This document shows, in pieces, positions 1-14,400 of a DNA stretch of 64,000 nt. The first letter of the stretch is position 1; the number at the start of each line of letters is the position of its first letter. The DNA comes from Tanytarsus gracilentus (Eukaryota > Arthropoda > Insecta > Diptera > Chironomidae). A program made the translations under genes and the position numbers. The stretch covers positions 806,001 through 870,000 of the forward strand of contig JAXRKN010000031.1 of assembly GCA_038502055.1 (NCBI GenBank). Reading direction: 5' to 3'. The notes under the pieces were generated by a model. That model worked only from the letters and a program-made list of their open reading frames with translations. It was not told the DNA's origin and searched no databases.

Positions 1-1892
1 AAGGATTTAAACGATGGTAACTCTTCTTTTTCTCATCACTTAAACCTTTAAAATATTAACTAGAATGTTTTTATTTAGGCATCATGGAATATGTCAGCGA
101 TGGAATTGAATGTGCATTATTATCTTACGATGCCGAATCGTGGACAGAAAGAAATTCTTCAACGCTACTCTTCTCCGCTTTAATGATAAGAATTTTTGGA
201 CCACAAAGAACCAAGAACAATGAAGAGTTGAGCATGCGAAACAGAATGAGCGGAAAAGTTTTCTTCCTCCGCTTTCCAAACCTTCATAATTTCTTTACCG
301 AATTACTTCGACAAGCTGCAGAAAAAGTTTATCAACAAAAGAAGAACGTTAAATTGCATCCACTGTTATTATTGCTTAATCGACTCTACGGTAGCGAGAA
401 CTCCATAAAACTAACAGACTTCATTCCCATCGTTATGTCATGCTCTGCTTGCGTTGAACTTCAAACGAGAATCTTGTGTGCTAAATTTGTAGCGAATAAC
501 ATGCCGCCCAAATCAGTTACAATTTTGAATGACATAAAACACTGTCGTGATGATCGCAATTTAACGGCAAACGCAAAGCATGGAAAATTATTGAGAATTT
601 TATACTTAAGTCGACGGGAGTATGTGGATGAAGGTGAAAGTTTGAGAATTCTTAATGAGGTCTTTGAGACAGTGGAACACTTTGGAGGCCAAATCATGTG
701 CTTGGATGTTCTTTTGGAAATTATGGTTGAGATGTTTTCAAAAATACAATTCAGTGAAGAATTATTAGTTAACCTCGATAAATGCTTAAAATTTGCTAAT
801 CAAAGTGAAGATACAAAATCAAATCCTTTGTTGCAGAAAAAAATCATCGCTTTGAATTTAGTTAAAATTAAAGCTAGCGGAAATACAGAATGGCTTTTAA
901 ATTTGAACTGTGCCTTTTATGAACTTCAGGAAAAACTTAATTGCATACTTCTTATATTAGACTTTGATTATGCTCTTCAAGTCATGGATGACTACGAAAT
1001 TGATGCAAAAATTTGTGAAATGGTTAGGAATGTATCAAGTGAAAGAATCGTGAAAAATTCTAAACTCAAGAAGGCACTCAATGAATTTACGAAAGGAGCA
1101 GATTTTTGCATTGCGGTGAGATCTTACGAAATTTTAAGCTATTTGGAGTATGAAAATGGAGAATGTTGCGTTGAAGATGTTAAAGAGCTACTTGAATGTT
1201 CGATGAGTAAACCGGATGACTTAGCCAAAGCCATGATGAAATATGTTACGAGATGTTTGAATAATGAAGGAATTAATTACATTGCTCACATAAATTGGAA
1301 GTTTTTGGAAAAATCATCGGAGTCTTCGTATTTTATCAAGTGAGAAAAATTTAAATTTTTTTACTAAGATTTTTTAATTTACTTTCTCAACAGATTGTCA
1401 ACCCTTGACTTCCTCGAAATTCTCATCAAAAATATTTCATTTATCAGCTCACTCTCAACAACTTTTTACATCACCAAAGCCATTCTTAATCTCTTAATGG
1501 ACGACGATGTTGATGTTCGATTTAAAGCTTCGAAAATTATTAGCACCATCACCAATAAAGATCAACTTTTTATCGCCTCTCATGCTCATGAAATTTTTCT
1601 CGAACATCTCGAAAAGCTCTCCGATAAAAATGATTTTATGGCTTTAATAATTTGCCTCATACACGAAGACATTGGGGATTACAATCGAAATGAAAATGAA
1701 GAAGAATTTCAAGTATTTGAACGTAATGAGACGAATTTGTTCAAAGAACGATTTTTGATTAAGCAACTGTGTACACCATACTTAAAAGCAAATGAGAGAG
1801 ATGCGGAGCAAATCATCAATGCCTGCAGGGTAATTGGGGAAAAGTCTCATTCTGAAATTGAAAATATTTTGAAGATGAATTGGAGTGCGTAG
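1..1892 (+). CDS. THADA: THADA homologue, C-terminal part (5' end outside window)
   Basis: Coding segments are 1-16, 80-1339 and 1394-1892, joined in phase across two short GT-AG introns; about 591 residues are visible and the gene starts left of the window. The segment around residues 6-60 carries the conserved THADA block: a YVSDG motif, then WTERNSSTLLFSALMIRIFG and, shortly after, NRMSGKVFFLRFPNL, which closely resembles vertebrate THADA (DUF2428 region). The rest looks like helical repeats. In the family, yeast Trm732 and human THADA are partners of the Trm7/FTSJ1 methyltransferase that modifies tRNA position 32; fly THADA is also reported to bind SERCA and affect fat storage. The stop is at 1890-1892 and a poly(A) signal AATAAA lies at 1927-1932. 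Identity is from remembered family sequence and I am fairly sure of it. Confidence 0.88.
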
Positions 1893-3331
1893 CGCGTAGG
1901 TTGCGATGTATAAACAGATTGAAAAGAATAAATATTTTAGATTCTTAAAACTTTATTTTTCTTTTTCATTATATAACGAGATTAATTTTTTTTAGCAATT
2001 TCAAGTACTGATTTTTGATCATCATTATTATTCTTTTTTTATTTAATCAAAAGAATGTGGAAATTTTCTCATTTATAGATCTCTTAAATGCAATTCTGGA
2101 GACACATTCAGATCGATCGTAATGAAAAAATGGCGAGATAATAAAATGACAATAAGATAGTGAATATTATCTAATAAAAAAAAGGAAAAAACTGATTACG
2201 ATCGTAATTGTCTCGTGTAACAGAAAAAAATCTCATCGTCGTCAACTATACAAAGTTTTTCTTTTCTTTATTGCTTTATGAACAATTTCATCATAAATTT
2301 ATTTCTTCGATAAACATTTTTATTTTTATTGAATTATAATCTTTTGGGTCTCATCGTAATTTTCATCTCTTTCTCATAATTTTCATCTTTTTTTCGGCTA
2401 CAAACATTAAGGCAAGCTTTAGAGAGAGATAGAGTAAAAATATGAAGGGATTTTGATCACCAAAATTTTAGTTTGGTTAGTTTAAAATTCAAGCAAACTT
2501 TTTCAAGCATCCTTTTAACGAAGAGATTAAAAAAAGGTTAACTAAATAGTCATCACAAAGTGTTTTCAAAGTTTTCATTTTAGTATTTTTAAGTCCACAA
2601 CATTTATGAAAAATAAAGTTTTCACTTTTTATATTTTTTTTCGTATCATAAAAGTTTTAAATCATATTTTTCACTAGTTTTTATTAAACCAAAACTGCTT
2701 TAAAATTTTAAGTTATTTTTTAATTTTCTTAGCTACACAAAAGCAACTAAACAAATTAAAATTTTCTACTTTTAAATTTTATAAAGCCGTTTCAATTTTA
2801 AAAATAACAAATGGGGATGCGAGTTAACAATAAATGTTTCGAAAAAATTTTCTATCAATATATTGAATTAATTTCCTCTCCTTTTAAATGCTTCCAAGCG
2901 TTTTTCTTCTTTTTCTTTAATATATAGAATGAATCTCATTTGAAATACATGTTTAGTTTATGTATAAGAGGAAAAAAATATCGATTAATTTCTCATATTA
3001 TAACGACAACATTTTGTTCATGTTTAATACAGATTTGTTCAATACAGATTTATTTTGGAGACAATTTCATGAAAAATTATAAGTTGAAAATTTTCTTAAT
3101 TTTAACTTTTATCTAGGGTGAATTTCATTTTGGGCTGTCAAAAAAGTCTTATTATCTATCTAAACATTTTTTTAATCATTTATAATTTTTAAAGAGAATA
3201 TGCAGCAAGTGGTGGCAAATTTCATTTTTTGAGGATTCATTTAGACTTACTATCATATCTCATATCATTTAATGGGATTTGAGAAGGGGCAACGATGATA
3301 ATCATTAAGTAATAACGAAGCGATATTTAAA
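1893..3331. other. Non-coding AT-rich spacer
   Basis: This holds the THADA 3' UTR (AATAAA at 1927-1932) and, from the other side, the 3' UTR of the minus-strand gene ending at 3332. I found no convincing ORF, RNA gene or mobile element; it is low-complexity A/T-rich sequence. Confidence 0.7.
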
Positions 3332-6300
3332 TTACTTATGTAATGCTAAATCGGATGGTGATTTCATGTCCTGTTGAGAAATCATTGATTAAGTAAAGTA
3401 TAAAAAAATGTTCGGCTAGAAGTTACCTGCGGAGACACAACGCTTGATCTATTGCTATTTTGACCAAACTCAACCGACAAGTCCATTCCGAAGGGTTTTT
3501 CTAAACTATTACTACTGCCAGATGTCTTCGCTTGTTGTTGAGCAGGTAGTTGCAAATAATTAGCATCATCATTTTCTAGACTGCAATCTAAATCAATGGA
3601 TGAGTCAGTGCTAAAATTAAATATCGCGTATTTATGGAGAGACGGGATAGAGAGAGATAGAGATAGTAATGGTAATAGCATGAGAAATGTATGTGTGTGT
3701 ATGAATATTTATTATATTTTCTGATTACTGCAGTATACTGTTCGTATATAGATGGATGTGCACGCTATTAAGTGATTTACCTTATAACACTATTCCGCTC
3801 CGCATTGTCGTCCAACAACGGATGAGAATCTTCTGATGGTGACTCATTTTTTCCGGCACTACTCCCACATCCCTCTGAATCCTTCTTCGACTCATGGCAC
3901 TCGCATTGACATTCTTCGGGTGAAACATAAGTGAATTGTCGCTGATGATGATGATGTGAGTGCTTACTGTTGTGAATTTTTTCACTTGGTGAATTCTTGC
4001 TCATCGGAATTGTGGTTATTTTTTTCGGTGGTTGACGTTTCTCGGGAATGTTTTCAAAGTCAATCCACTTGCTTGTGAGAGATTTCTTCGAGTGAGATTT
4101 GACGACCGTAGCAGGAGGTGGTGGTGGAATTTGTGGTTCATCGTCTTGACTTGAGTTTGATTGCTTTCGAGTCTTTTCTGATTTCTTAGCAGTCGGTGTT
4201 GCTGCTGACGTATTTAGGAGGCCTTGTTCCGCAAATTCTGTCCAGCTTTTATTCGAGAGATTCGAAATACGTCTCGTGATACTTTTTTGCTGAATAGTCT
4301 CCTTGGTCTGCTCAGCTTTGTGACGTGGAAGGCTTATACGAAGTTTTTCTCCCCGAATAAGGCTTATATCCGAAGCGTCGCTTAGCTTCCGGTCACAAAA
4401 ATCATCTAACGACGCCGGAGCAATGGGAGTTGTCGAACGTGGTCGCTCAACAGGGATTGTAATGAGTTCTGTTTGAGTTCTTTCTCTTGTCGGAACAATC
4501 TTAATGCCACACGTTCTCTCTTCGGGCAGTGTTGTTGGAACGTAGGGGAGTTCATCGTCGAAAGACTCTTGCAATACCAATCCCGTACTCTCATTATCTT
4601 CCATTAACCTTGACACACGCTTATGAATGCATCCATCGATTTCCGATTCACGATCTGACTCGGAGGAAATTTCCATTCGAGAGCCACTCGATTGATGTTG
4701 AAGTATTTGTGTAGTTGATTCTGATTGTTTAACTGTTATTTGCTGGGAAATTTCATAAGAGGGTGGCTGTTGCACTTGAGGACTTGTTTTATGTAAAAGC
4801 TCATCGGAAGAATCGCGCTTTTTAGCGCTAAATTCACCGGAACTTCTCTGATTTACTTTCGAGTTACGCGTTGCTGATGAAGGCCTTGAACCCACCGAGG
4901 GAGGTCTTGAGCCAGAGCCTGCTGCTGAACCTGAATCACTTTGATCGGAACGAGATCGCACACTTGTAGCCGTTACCACCTTAATTAAATTTAATTTAAT
5001 TAAAATTGAATTAATTTAGTTGAAAAATTAGTAACTAGATTTTTCTCACCTTCTCAATCTCACTCGATGATTGACGCTGTGGTGTAACATCCGGCATCTT
5101 CGTTCCGCATTCTTCGTTTTTTGGACTCTCAAATGCTGAGCTCGCTTGTTCAGACAACTGACTCGATTGACTCTCAGTTTTAGATAAGCTCAACTGAGTG
5201 GCAAAAATTTGTTCTTCACTGCCACTTCCAATTTTAGTACAGAATAGAATGTGCTTTTTATGGCGCGTTCTTTGCTGATTATTATTATTTGCTGTCGACG
5301 GCTGCTGTTGTTGCTGAGTCATGACTTGATTTTCATCAATTGTGTCAATGTATGTGGGAAGGGTAGGCTTTTCGTTGCTTGAGCCATTTTCAAGCGTTTT
5401 GCTTGGTTGCGATGATATGACAGTCTCTTGACTTTCTTGTGAGCTATGTCGCTGCACTTCAATGCTCCATACACTGGAGCTGCCAGCCTCATTTACAGCG
5501 TCTTCGGAAACTTTGCGGTTCGGCGGGGGTGGTGGTGGAGGCCTTGGAGTATGGCGCACTTCAGGAGACTCAAACTCATCAGTACTTTGCATTTTCTCGA
5601 TTTCGGCAGTGGGAGCTTTTTTTGGCAATGGTTTTTTTGGTGGTTCTGTTTTTGATTGTTGCGGTTTCTCTGGTTGATGATGATGCACAGTTACCACCGG
5701 AGCAACTTGAATTTCTTCTTCCTTCTTCTCCGTCTTCTTTTTCAACGCAGTGAATTCTTTTTCCTCCGGTGGCGTATGCAGGGGAATGTGTATGACATCG
5801 GGTGCGTCATAATATCGTAATCGTGGCTTGTCTTGTTGCCCTTGTGCCGAAGCTTTAGGTTTAGAATGTGATTGTTGCTTCGGCGTCGCCGTTTCTAATT
5901 GAGACGGAGATGCATTGCGATTAGTCTTGAAAAATGAAAACGCTACTCTACTACTAAAACTACTCTTACTTGGCGACGGAAGCGGTGACTTGTCTATTTT
6001 ACCCGATTTGCCTTTCGAAGTGTCATCCTTGTTTGACTTAAAGAAATTACAGAATGAGCTTTTTCTCGATACTGATGTGGATGCTGGCGATGGTGATCGA
6101 TTGTCTGGAACGCTGGGACTTTTTTTTGACTCTTCAGCCTTTCTTTGTCTATGTTCACGCTTACGCTCGAGTGGATCTTGAAACTCTTTTTCCTCGATTA
6201 TTTTTTCATTAGGACTCACGCCATGATCCTCATAGAGATGGTCTGGCTTTAATTTGATTCGTGTATATTCAGTTCCTTCCGTTGTAACTCCAATGACGAC

Positions 6301-8485
6301 TTTTTTTACAGCGGCAGCATTAGCCGCACCACCGCCTTTAGCCTTCTCAAGTTGCTTTTGATTGATAGCGTTAAGACGGACTTTTAAGGCTTCAATCTCC
6401 TTCCGGCGTGCATCCTTTGCCGCTGCCCTTGCCGTTTCCGCGGGCGTCATAGTGACTGTTGGTATCTCATGAAGTTTATCCTTCATTGTCTTCTCCTTAA
6501 CCTCGACACCTTCGGCCAATGCCACCCTTGTCGGATCGCCTCGTCTAGCTAAAATTACATTTTCAATGTCTTGCGTCAAGTGCTCTATACTACTCGCATC
6601 CGAAGTAGTTTCAATGGCCTTTGGGCCACAGAAAGATGTCTCGACCATCATTTTATGTGGCGAAGGCGAACGTGAAATACCCGATTGTCCTGAGAGACGA
6701 CTAACGGCCGAGCCCTGACTACCCACACTCGATATTCGACTCGTCCGACCCATTGGATTCAAGAGATCAGCCACCTCGGAACATTGAGAGTCTTTGCGTT
6801 GATTATATTGATTAAATTGTTGGAGAGCTTGCGAGTCGTCAAATTTGAAAATCATTGGTGTTCTAGAAACCTAATTTCAGTGGAAAAATGAGGAGATGAA
6901 AAATGAGATGACTTGATGTTTCTTACTTGAGTCGCTGTTGGCAAAGGTTTCTCGCACTCTGTCTGACCTTTCTCCTTCTCCATAAAGAACAACTCCTCCG
7001 TTGAGCTTCGCAATTCATCGACATCCTCTTGAAATAATTCTAAACAACCTGTGGATTCTTGTAACGTACCAGTACCGACCTAATGCCAATGGCAACGAGA
7101 AGAAATAAATTCATAAAATTTGCATTTCTATTTTTCTTTTCGCTGACTAATGAATGTCATGGCGAACATTGAAAGCGACAAAATGTGAAGAATAAAAGAA
7201 AAATTTATTTTCGACAATAAAAAGCCACAAAATTTATTTGAGAAAAAAACTAAAAAAAAAGTTGTCTGGCATTTTTCATTTCGTTTGATAAATATCGATT
7301 TTGTTGGATGAGTTTTATACAATTTTTTTGATTGGGATGGGAGAAATCACCGACAAACATTTTGTGTGTCGTGTAGAGAGGGAGAAACAGGATGAACAGA
7401 AAAAAAATATGCCAGACATAATTCTGCTGTATAATTTGTACTTTTGTATTTGAGGCTCATTCGGTGAAAATTGGGTAGAGCAATGATCATCATTATTATT
7501 TTTAGATGAATGAACTTTATTGATTTTATGAGTGAAAAGAGTGGACACGAAAGTTAGTATCCGTGGAGGATTTAAAACAATTTCCAACTTCCACACCTCA
7601 AATGGCAATTTCACGCTTTAATATTTTTAACTCAGGAAATCATTTGGGACAGCTTAAAAAATAATCATTTCCAGCTTTAGCCGATTAAAAGTAATAAAGC
7701 TTTCTTTATGAACTAAAAAGCACATGTATAAGCGTATAACACAACATATAAGAACACACGAAAAAAAACATGAGGGATATTAAAGGCTTTACCCATTCTC
7801 GAACGGTTTGTGAATCGTCCTTTTAGATTTTCAGGTGATTATTTTTTATGAGGTGAGAAAAGGAAAAATGCAAAATAAAAAAGAAATTTATGCAAGTTAA
7901 CCATGTGTGTGAATTAAACCAATTAAGTTTGGAAGTTCACAAATTTTAGGGGAGGTTTTGTGCTGATATTAAAATACATAATAATTTTTTTGGACAGTTT
8001 CAATAATTTTTAAACCAAGACAAAATTTTTGAAATCAAAAAATTTTACATCGAAAAATATCAAAAACGTTAAATTTTTGTCTATAAAAAGTATTCAGAAT
8101 ATTTTTTTTATTTCACATAAAACATTTTCTTTTCTATAGTTTAATAAATGTAGCACAATTTATTATAAAAGTTTTTTAAGATGAACAAAAGCGCGCATAA
8201 AAAAACAAAAACGTCAAAAAATCAATCAAAAGCACAAGAACCGAGTTGGGGATTAAAAAAATCTCGACTGACCTGATCGAATACATTTTCAGGCGAGCTA
8301 TCTTCATGATACGATGAGCTTGATGCACGACTTATATCAATTCGTGGCGTAAGAGGTGCTTGTAATGTGGTCGCGGTAGTTGGAACAGCGCCTGCATGCT
8401 CTTGCGATTGCTGTGATATGGATATGGATGATGGTTTGTGTTTGGTGTGCGGAAAAACTCCCGCTGGACCTCCCTTTGACTCCAT
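3332..8485 (-). CDS. Large disordered Ser/Pro-rich protein, 1202 aa, unrecognised
   Basis: Six exons join in phase on the minus strand: 8485-8273, 7079-6927, 6870-5050, 4979-3781, 3610-3427 and 3370-3332. The ATG at 8485 is preceded by an in-frame TAA, which supports the start. The protein is mostly disordered. It has a Ser/Arg-rich block after SRSPSPHKMM and ETSFCGPKAIE, a short basic helix (AAAKDARRKEIEALKVRL), many Ser/Lys phosphosite-like stretches, a run of seven prolines in RPPPPPPPNRK that could bind SH3 or EVH1 domains, a Gln run and a His run. The last exon is only 39 nt and encodes 12 residues plus the stop. No catalytic domain or membrane segment is visible. A cytoskeletal or scaffold role would be a guess. 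Extra 5' UTR exons further upstream are possible. The exon chain is well supported, but isoforms ending in exon 3 or 4 (in-frame stops just past the donors) are possible. Confidence 0.75.
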
Positions 8486-11400
8486 TGCTTAACTGTGCTC
8501 GTTGCTAATCGAGCATAACACTCACAGTCACTTTTCAGATTTTCCTCACGTTTCGTCTATTAAATTTCTTCTTTTTTTTCTCTTGTTTCTTTTTATATTT
8601 TTGTTTTTTCCACAACACTCCTGCCCCCCAAAAAAGTATAAAGCATCAGAGGACTCACACCATGCAGCCCTCGTAAATGCAAAACACTAAATATCCATCG
8701 TTCGATATTTTCCTTTATATCCCCTCAAGCTTAATTTTGTTGATTTATGTTGTGGAGCGAGAGAGAACGTTCACGATTGCGGTTGCAAACGAAGGTGGTA
8801 CTTGTTCTAATTAATTATTTCACTCGACCCCAATGAAACAGTTTTTCTCCATTAATACGTTTCACTCAACTCTTCTGCACATTCGAGATTCGCAATATTG
8901 CTGTGGGGATGAAATTGATTTTTAATAAAATGAATTTCGTGAAAATATTATCAACTTTTTATAAATTTGTCAAAGTTTGGAAATGTCTGCAATTTAATCT
9001 TAATTTATCACTAAGCTTTTTTTTCAAGTTAAGCGCCATATTTATTAGCTCAGCTGAATTTACATACTAGACATTTTATAGAAAAGTTTTAACATGATTG
9101 AGTGTGGCATGCCGCATAATGTATTTGAAACTAGCATGGAATTTTTATGAGGAAATTATTTTTCACAAGTAATAAGAAAAATCTGCAATCTCAATCTTAA
9201 AAGCTAGAAAATTATCAAAGTTAATTAAATCAAGAACTTTTATAAGTCCAGACAAACTTTATCGTTTTAGAAAACATAGAAATTTCTTCAAATTTGAAAT
9301 AAGTTTAGTATGACATAAATCAAATGAAATCCATTCGAACTTTACTTTTCAACAAGCAGCTCAGAAACCATAAACTTTACTCCGTATAACTTAAACATTT
9401 TTTCACTAACACCCCTCACGTTTACGACTCGGGAGAAATTCTTAAAAATGTCGTTTTCACAAGGCAAATCACGTCTGTTTGTGTTTTGAGACGACAGCAA
9501 TAAAATTGTCAAGGCGAGAAAACTTATGCACTCAAAAAAAATTCTCCATATTTGATTTTCTCAAGCATTTAATTCATAGAATTGTCATTGTTTCCGATAA
9601 AAAAAAGGAAAAATTTACGTTCGCATTCATGTGAGAATATTTCGCTATTTTTGGAAAGCATAGGAAAAATATGTTGAGTTTATTCACCCTCCCTCGACTC
9701 ACATTTTCTCTTCTCTTCGTTTCCTTTTTTTTTCTTCTTCGTATAATTTGAGAAAAAATTTTCCTCAATTTTTCATTTCTTCACACTCAAATTTTCAACT
9801 ACTTTAACTTTCACCGAACTTCCACACAACTTTTTATCACTTTTTATTCAATATTCTATCGTATGAATTGTTAGTTTCATTCATGAATTTTTTAGGCGAC
9901 ATAAGATGAAAAAATTTTCTTGTCGCGAAATCATTTTTTTTTCAATCACTCAGTCAACTTTAAGATGATTTTTTAGCGTATGCCCTTTTCGATAAATCAC
10001 TATGCAATCACTTTATGAATTAATTAACAATTAATGACATTTAAATTGCAATAAAATGAATGAACTAAAAACATTTTTCCTTCTTAATTCAACAGCGATT
10101 GAAGTCCAGTAAGGAGAGAAGGAAATTTTTTCCAACTTTCGAAAAAAGCCTCATCGATCGATATTTTGGAAAGGTTTTCCATGGAAATGTGAGCTTTCCA
10201 ATCGCGAGAGAGAAGAGAAGAGAATTCAAAGCGACAGCATGACTTTCTCACGAGAATTATCAGTGCCACATAAATCATGATAAAAAGAAAGATAATTCCC
10301 TAAATGAGCGTCATTGAAAATTCACGTGAAAGAAGGAAGAATGTGAGAGGAAGCAAAATAACAACGAGCTAATTTTCTTTTTCTTCTTTCACCACTCCAC
10401 AATTAATGTTTTTGTTCTTTAAATTGATAACGGCTTTTGGCGTAAAAAGTTGTAAGAGAGAAAATTAATGCTAGAGAGAGAGCTTTAATTTTTTACTCTC
10501 ACATTTCTCTCTTCTGCATATATCACTGAGCATAAAAACATTATGCAATTTATTATTTTCTCACTCTCTCTTTAATGAAGTTTGAGTCTTTCAACTTTTG
10601 GATTATTTAAGAAATTTTAGGAGAGTTTTATCATGACTTAAAAATATTTGACAAAAATAATTTTAAAAAATTTAATTAAAATTAATTTTAAGTCAATTAA
10701 ATGGCAAATTAAATTTAAATTAAACTTCCTCAAACCAGCACCTCCCCGCTTTAATATTATGCTGCACATTGCATGTTATTGTTATGTTTATGAGCTGAGA
10801 GTGAGTTGAAGATTTTTCATTGCCACTGCCGCTGCTTTTTTCTTCTTCCTCCATTTACCTCTCAATTAGTTGCTCTTTACGTCTTCAGCGCGATTTTAAC
10901 ATGAAAAAGAAAAACATTTCACTTCATTCGGGCGCTAGTGCTTTAGTCTTGAAGACGTTGTCCAACGGTGTGGAAGCTCATCTTCGTAGCACGTGCAGTA
11001 AAAAAATTATTTTAGATAGACTTTTCAAAATTCTTCGCGAAAAAAAACCGTTCCGTGTGTGAAAGAATATAATTGAAATAAGTTAAGTCTAAGCATTATG
11101 TTGGTTCATTCGGTACTTCATTTTCGGACATAGAATTAGAATAAGAACCAAACGGATGATGAGAAGCAATTGATCGATAATTTGCATTCTATTGTTATTC
11201 AAAGATGTGCTCAAAGAAAATTCTATAAGGAAAAAAGAAGATAAAAAAAATTAATTGGATTTAAACGGTACGAGCGATTTTCAAGAAGTGATCAATCAAA
11301 AAATAATGAAAGAAAAATAATTTTGTGTATGAGGTAAGAATTCAACATTTATTGCTTCCTTTCGCATCAAGTCATGCGAAGATTTTTGGATGCTGATAAT

Positions 11401-14400
11401 TGACAGTAATATTCTTTTTACATTATTGAAGAGTTTTTTGATTTTAATTAAAAGAATTTAAATTTTTCAAGACGTTAAAATTTTATAAAACGAAATGAAT
11501 TCTCAAAAATTTAAGAAAAAATTTTAATATGCAATTTATAAAATGTTGCAAAGTTAAAATTTAATTTTTTTGACTTAATTTTAAGCTTGGCATTAAATTA
11601 TTCCTGCGTGGGACATGGCCAAATGTTACCGTTAAAATTCAAAAAATCCTCATACAAATAAAATTTAAATCTCGGCTTCAACGTATTTTCAATAGACAAT
11701 TGTATACAAAAAGTATACTTTTATTTAAATTTACGGCTTCAACGGTTTTCATGTCCCACGCAGGAAATTATTAAACTAATCCTGAAATTATAAAAGGTGC
11801 ATAAAGCCAAAAAGAATTTACTCCGTTTTATCTTAATTATGTCATAAAGTGAGAAAGAGACATTCTGTTAAATTCACCTCGTTTATGCTTCGTTAGTGAA
11901 AATTCTCAGAAAAATACATTTTAATCTCGCCGCTGTGAGCATTTAATAAAATCTCTTTTTTTTGGACTAAAAATAAATTCTCAGCTGGGAACATCTTGGG
12001 AATAATTTCGCTTTGCTTTAATAATTAAACCAGGTTAAGTCTCGGACAACACTTTTCTTTCTTATTTTCAAAAAAAGATTCTGGTTTAATCTTCTCTAAA
12101 TCTCTCTGAACAACAGCTGTATGTAAAATATTGGGTTATGTTGGCCGATATTTTTTGAACACTTGTCGTGATTTATGTTACTTGAAGATTAACAGCATTG
12201 TTTTGAAAAATATACGAAATACATTTAAAAATATCGCTAAATTTAAAGAACCAATTTAATTTTTTTCTGGAGTGTGAAATGCCTTTCGGCGCGAACAAAA
12301 ATGTCAACAATAAAGTAATGCCGCTCTATTTATCACGTCTCTTTTTTTCATTCCCGTTCGGATGTTAATGTCACGCACATTTCAAAAGTAAGGAAGAAAT
12401 TGTGTCGATCGAGAAGGGAATTTCTTCCGACAATGCACTTTATAGACATGATGCACTCGGACTGTAATTACACATCTCGAATAAAGTTCCATTTTTTCGC
12501 TCTCCCAAACCATCCGTTCCACTTAAAGCCTTCCCGAACATCAATTATCATGTCGTCGTCGTCTCTGTTCTAGAAAGTCTTTCGCGCGCTCACCTCCTCT
12601 TACTCTCGTCATCATTGGAGAGAAGAAAAACTAGCAGACGACGCAACCGCCGAGCACAAAGTAGTAATCATCATAATGCTGTGTGTTCCCATTCCATATA
12701 CCCGCGGAGCTAAAGAGCCACTTTGTGCTTTGTCCCATTTTTAGCAGCGATTTTCTTCTTCTTTCACTTCTGGCTCTCATCACACTTCTTTCTTTATAAA
12801 CTTCTTCATCATGCACAATAAAGCGCCAAAAAAGCACCTTCGACTCTTCGAGCATTAATTGGCCAGCAACGGTTCTCTTGTGCTTTTATCGTCTCTTTTT
12901 CAACATTTCGCTCCATGCGCATGGCCTCACTGACTTTATTACTTCCCATAGGTTTATGTGCTGATCGCTCATGTCTCTTATATATATTTTCGTTCTTTCT
13001 TTTTATCCATTTTACACATGGCGTTATTGTTGTTTTCGTGTATTTACATTCACTTGCTATGCGTTATGGTATGTGATCACTGATATGCGATCTTCTTCTT
13101 CGTCATCGCCATGTACGGGTTCTGTGGATGATAAATGATGGAGAACTTTATATGCTTGAAATGATGAATGATTTTTTAAAAATTATTTCATTAGCATTTT
13201 AATTAATTTTTTGACGGATTTTAAATTTGAATTATAAAATTTTGTTTTGCAAATTTTAAAGAAATTTACTTCAAGAAATTAAAAAGTGATTCGATTCCTA
13301 AGCTACAAGGAAAATAAAAAGAAATGAATCGTTATTGTTGTGAAACTTTTATCAATGTCATATAATTTCACATTCATGTCCTACTTTAAGACTATAAATT
13401 TATTTTTAAATATTGGTCAGTTCCTGCATAGACATCCTCATTTGATTTATTACTCCACGAAAGTAATTAAAAATAAATTTCCCGAGTCACTCATTAAAAT
13501 TAGCATGGAATCAATAAACTCGGCAAATAATTCGCTAATTTATTCAATATGAAAACAAGAAGTAAAAATCGCGAAGAATTTGACAGAAAGTAATTAATTA
13601 TGTATGGTAAAACTTTATAAACAAGCTAGTTGAATTATTTTGATATAAAAAGAGGCAGTAACACTTTGTAAATCGCATAATTTAATAAGCGGTCACGCTT
13701 TCGGCTTTCGATGGCAAAAAAAACATAGTGAATAAGTTAATAACCGCCATGTATGGAGTACTCGCGCGGTTAAAAACCTTTTTACTTTCATTAGCAATAA
13801 CAAAGTGCGAATAAGCATGTGCTGTGTCGCGTGTATGCAATTATCGTTTGAGAAATTCTTTTCCATTTCTAGTGAACAAATTTTATTGCTTTTCTCCATA
13901 TCTGTCGCTCGCCAAGAATTCTAAACTTCCGCGCATTGCGGATGAAAGAAAAAGTGTTAAAATGGAACAAACACGACAAGTTGTTTACCGACGCGATTTC
14001 TCTCTCATTATTCTAGTTTTCTCCTTTGAAGTGATATTTGAAAACTCTCCAGCAGATAAACATGTGCGTGGAGATTGATGATAATCTTCAAGAACGGTTA
14101 ATTTTCATATTTCTCGGTTGTCTTCTTCTTAAATTTTTCATTCCCTCTCACTCGCAATTGTTTTTATGAATGGATGAGCTCATGGAGAAGCATATAGAAC
14201 ATAATGTAGAAGAGTTTCTTTCACTTATGTCTTCTACCGTTAAATATATATATAAAAAAATATTTTATTGAATTATCTCTTTTTTTGCGTAAATCGTTTG
14301 AAGTTTTTTAACCGCAATAAATTTTCTTGATTTCAAAGAATTTATTAATTGATAAAAATCAATTAGTGAAAATATTATTTAACCCCGTATGATTTTTAAG

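Noticed and set aside
10820..11062. 80-codon plus-strand frame in the long spacer
   Set aside because: No recognisable protein features. The higher GC here could reflect a promoter or untranslated exon rather than coding sequence.
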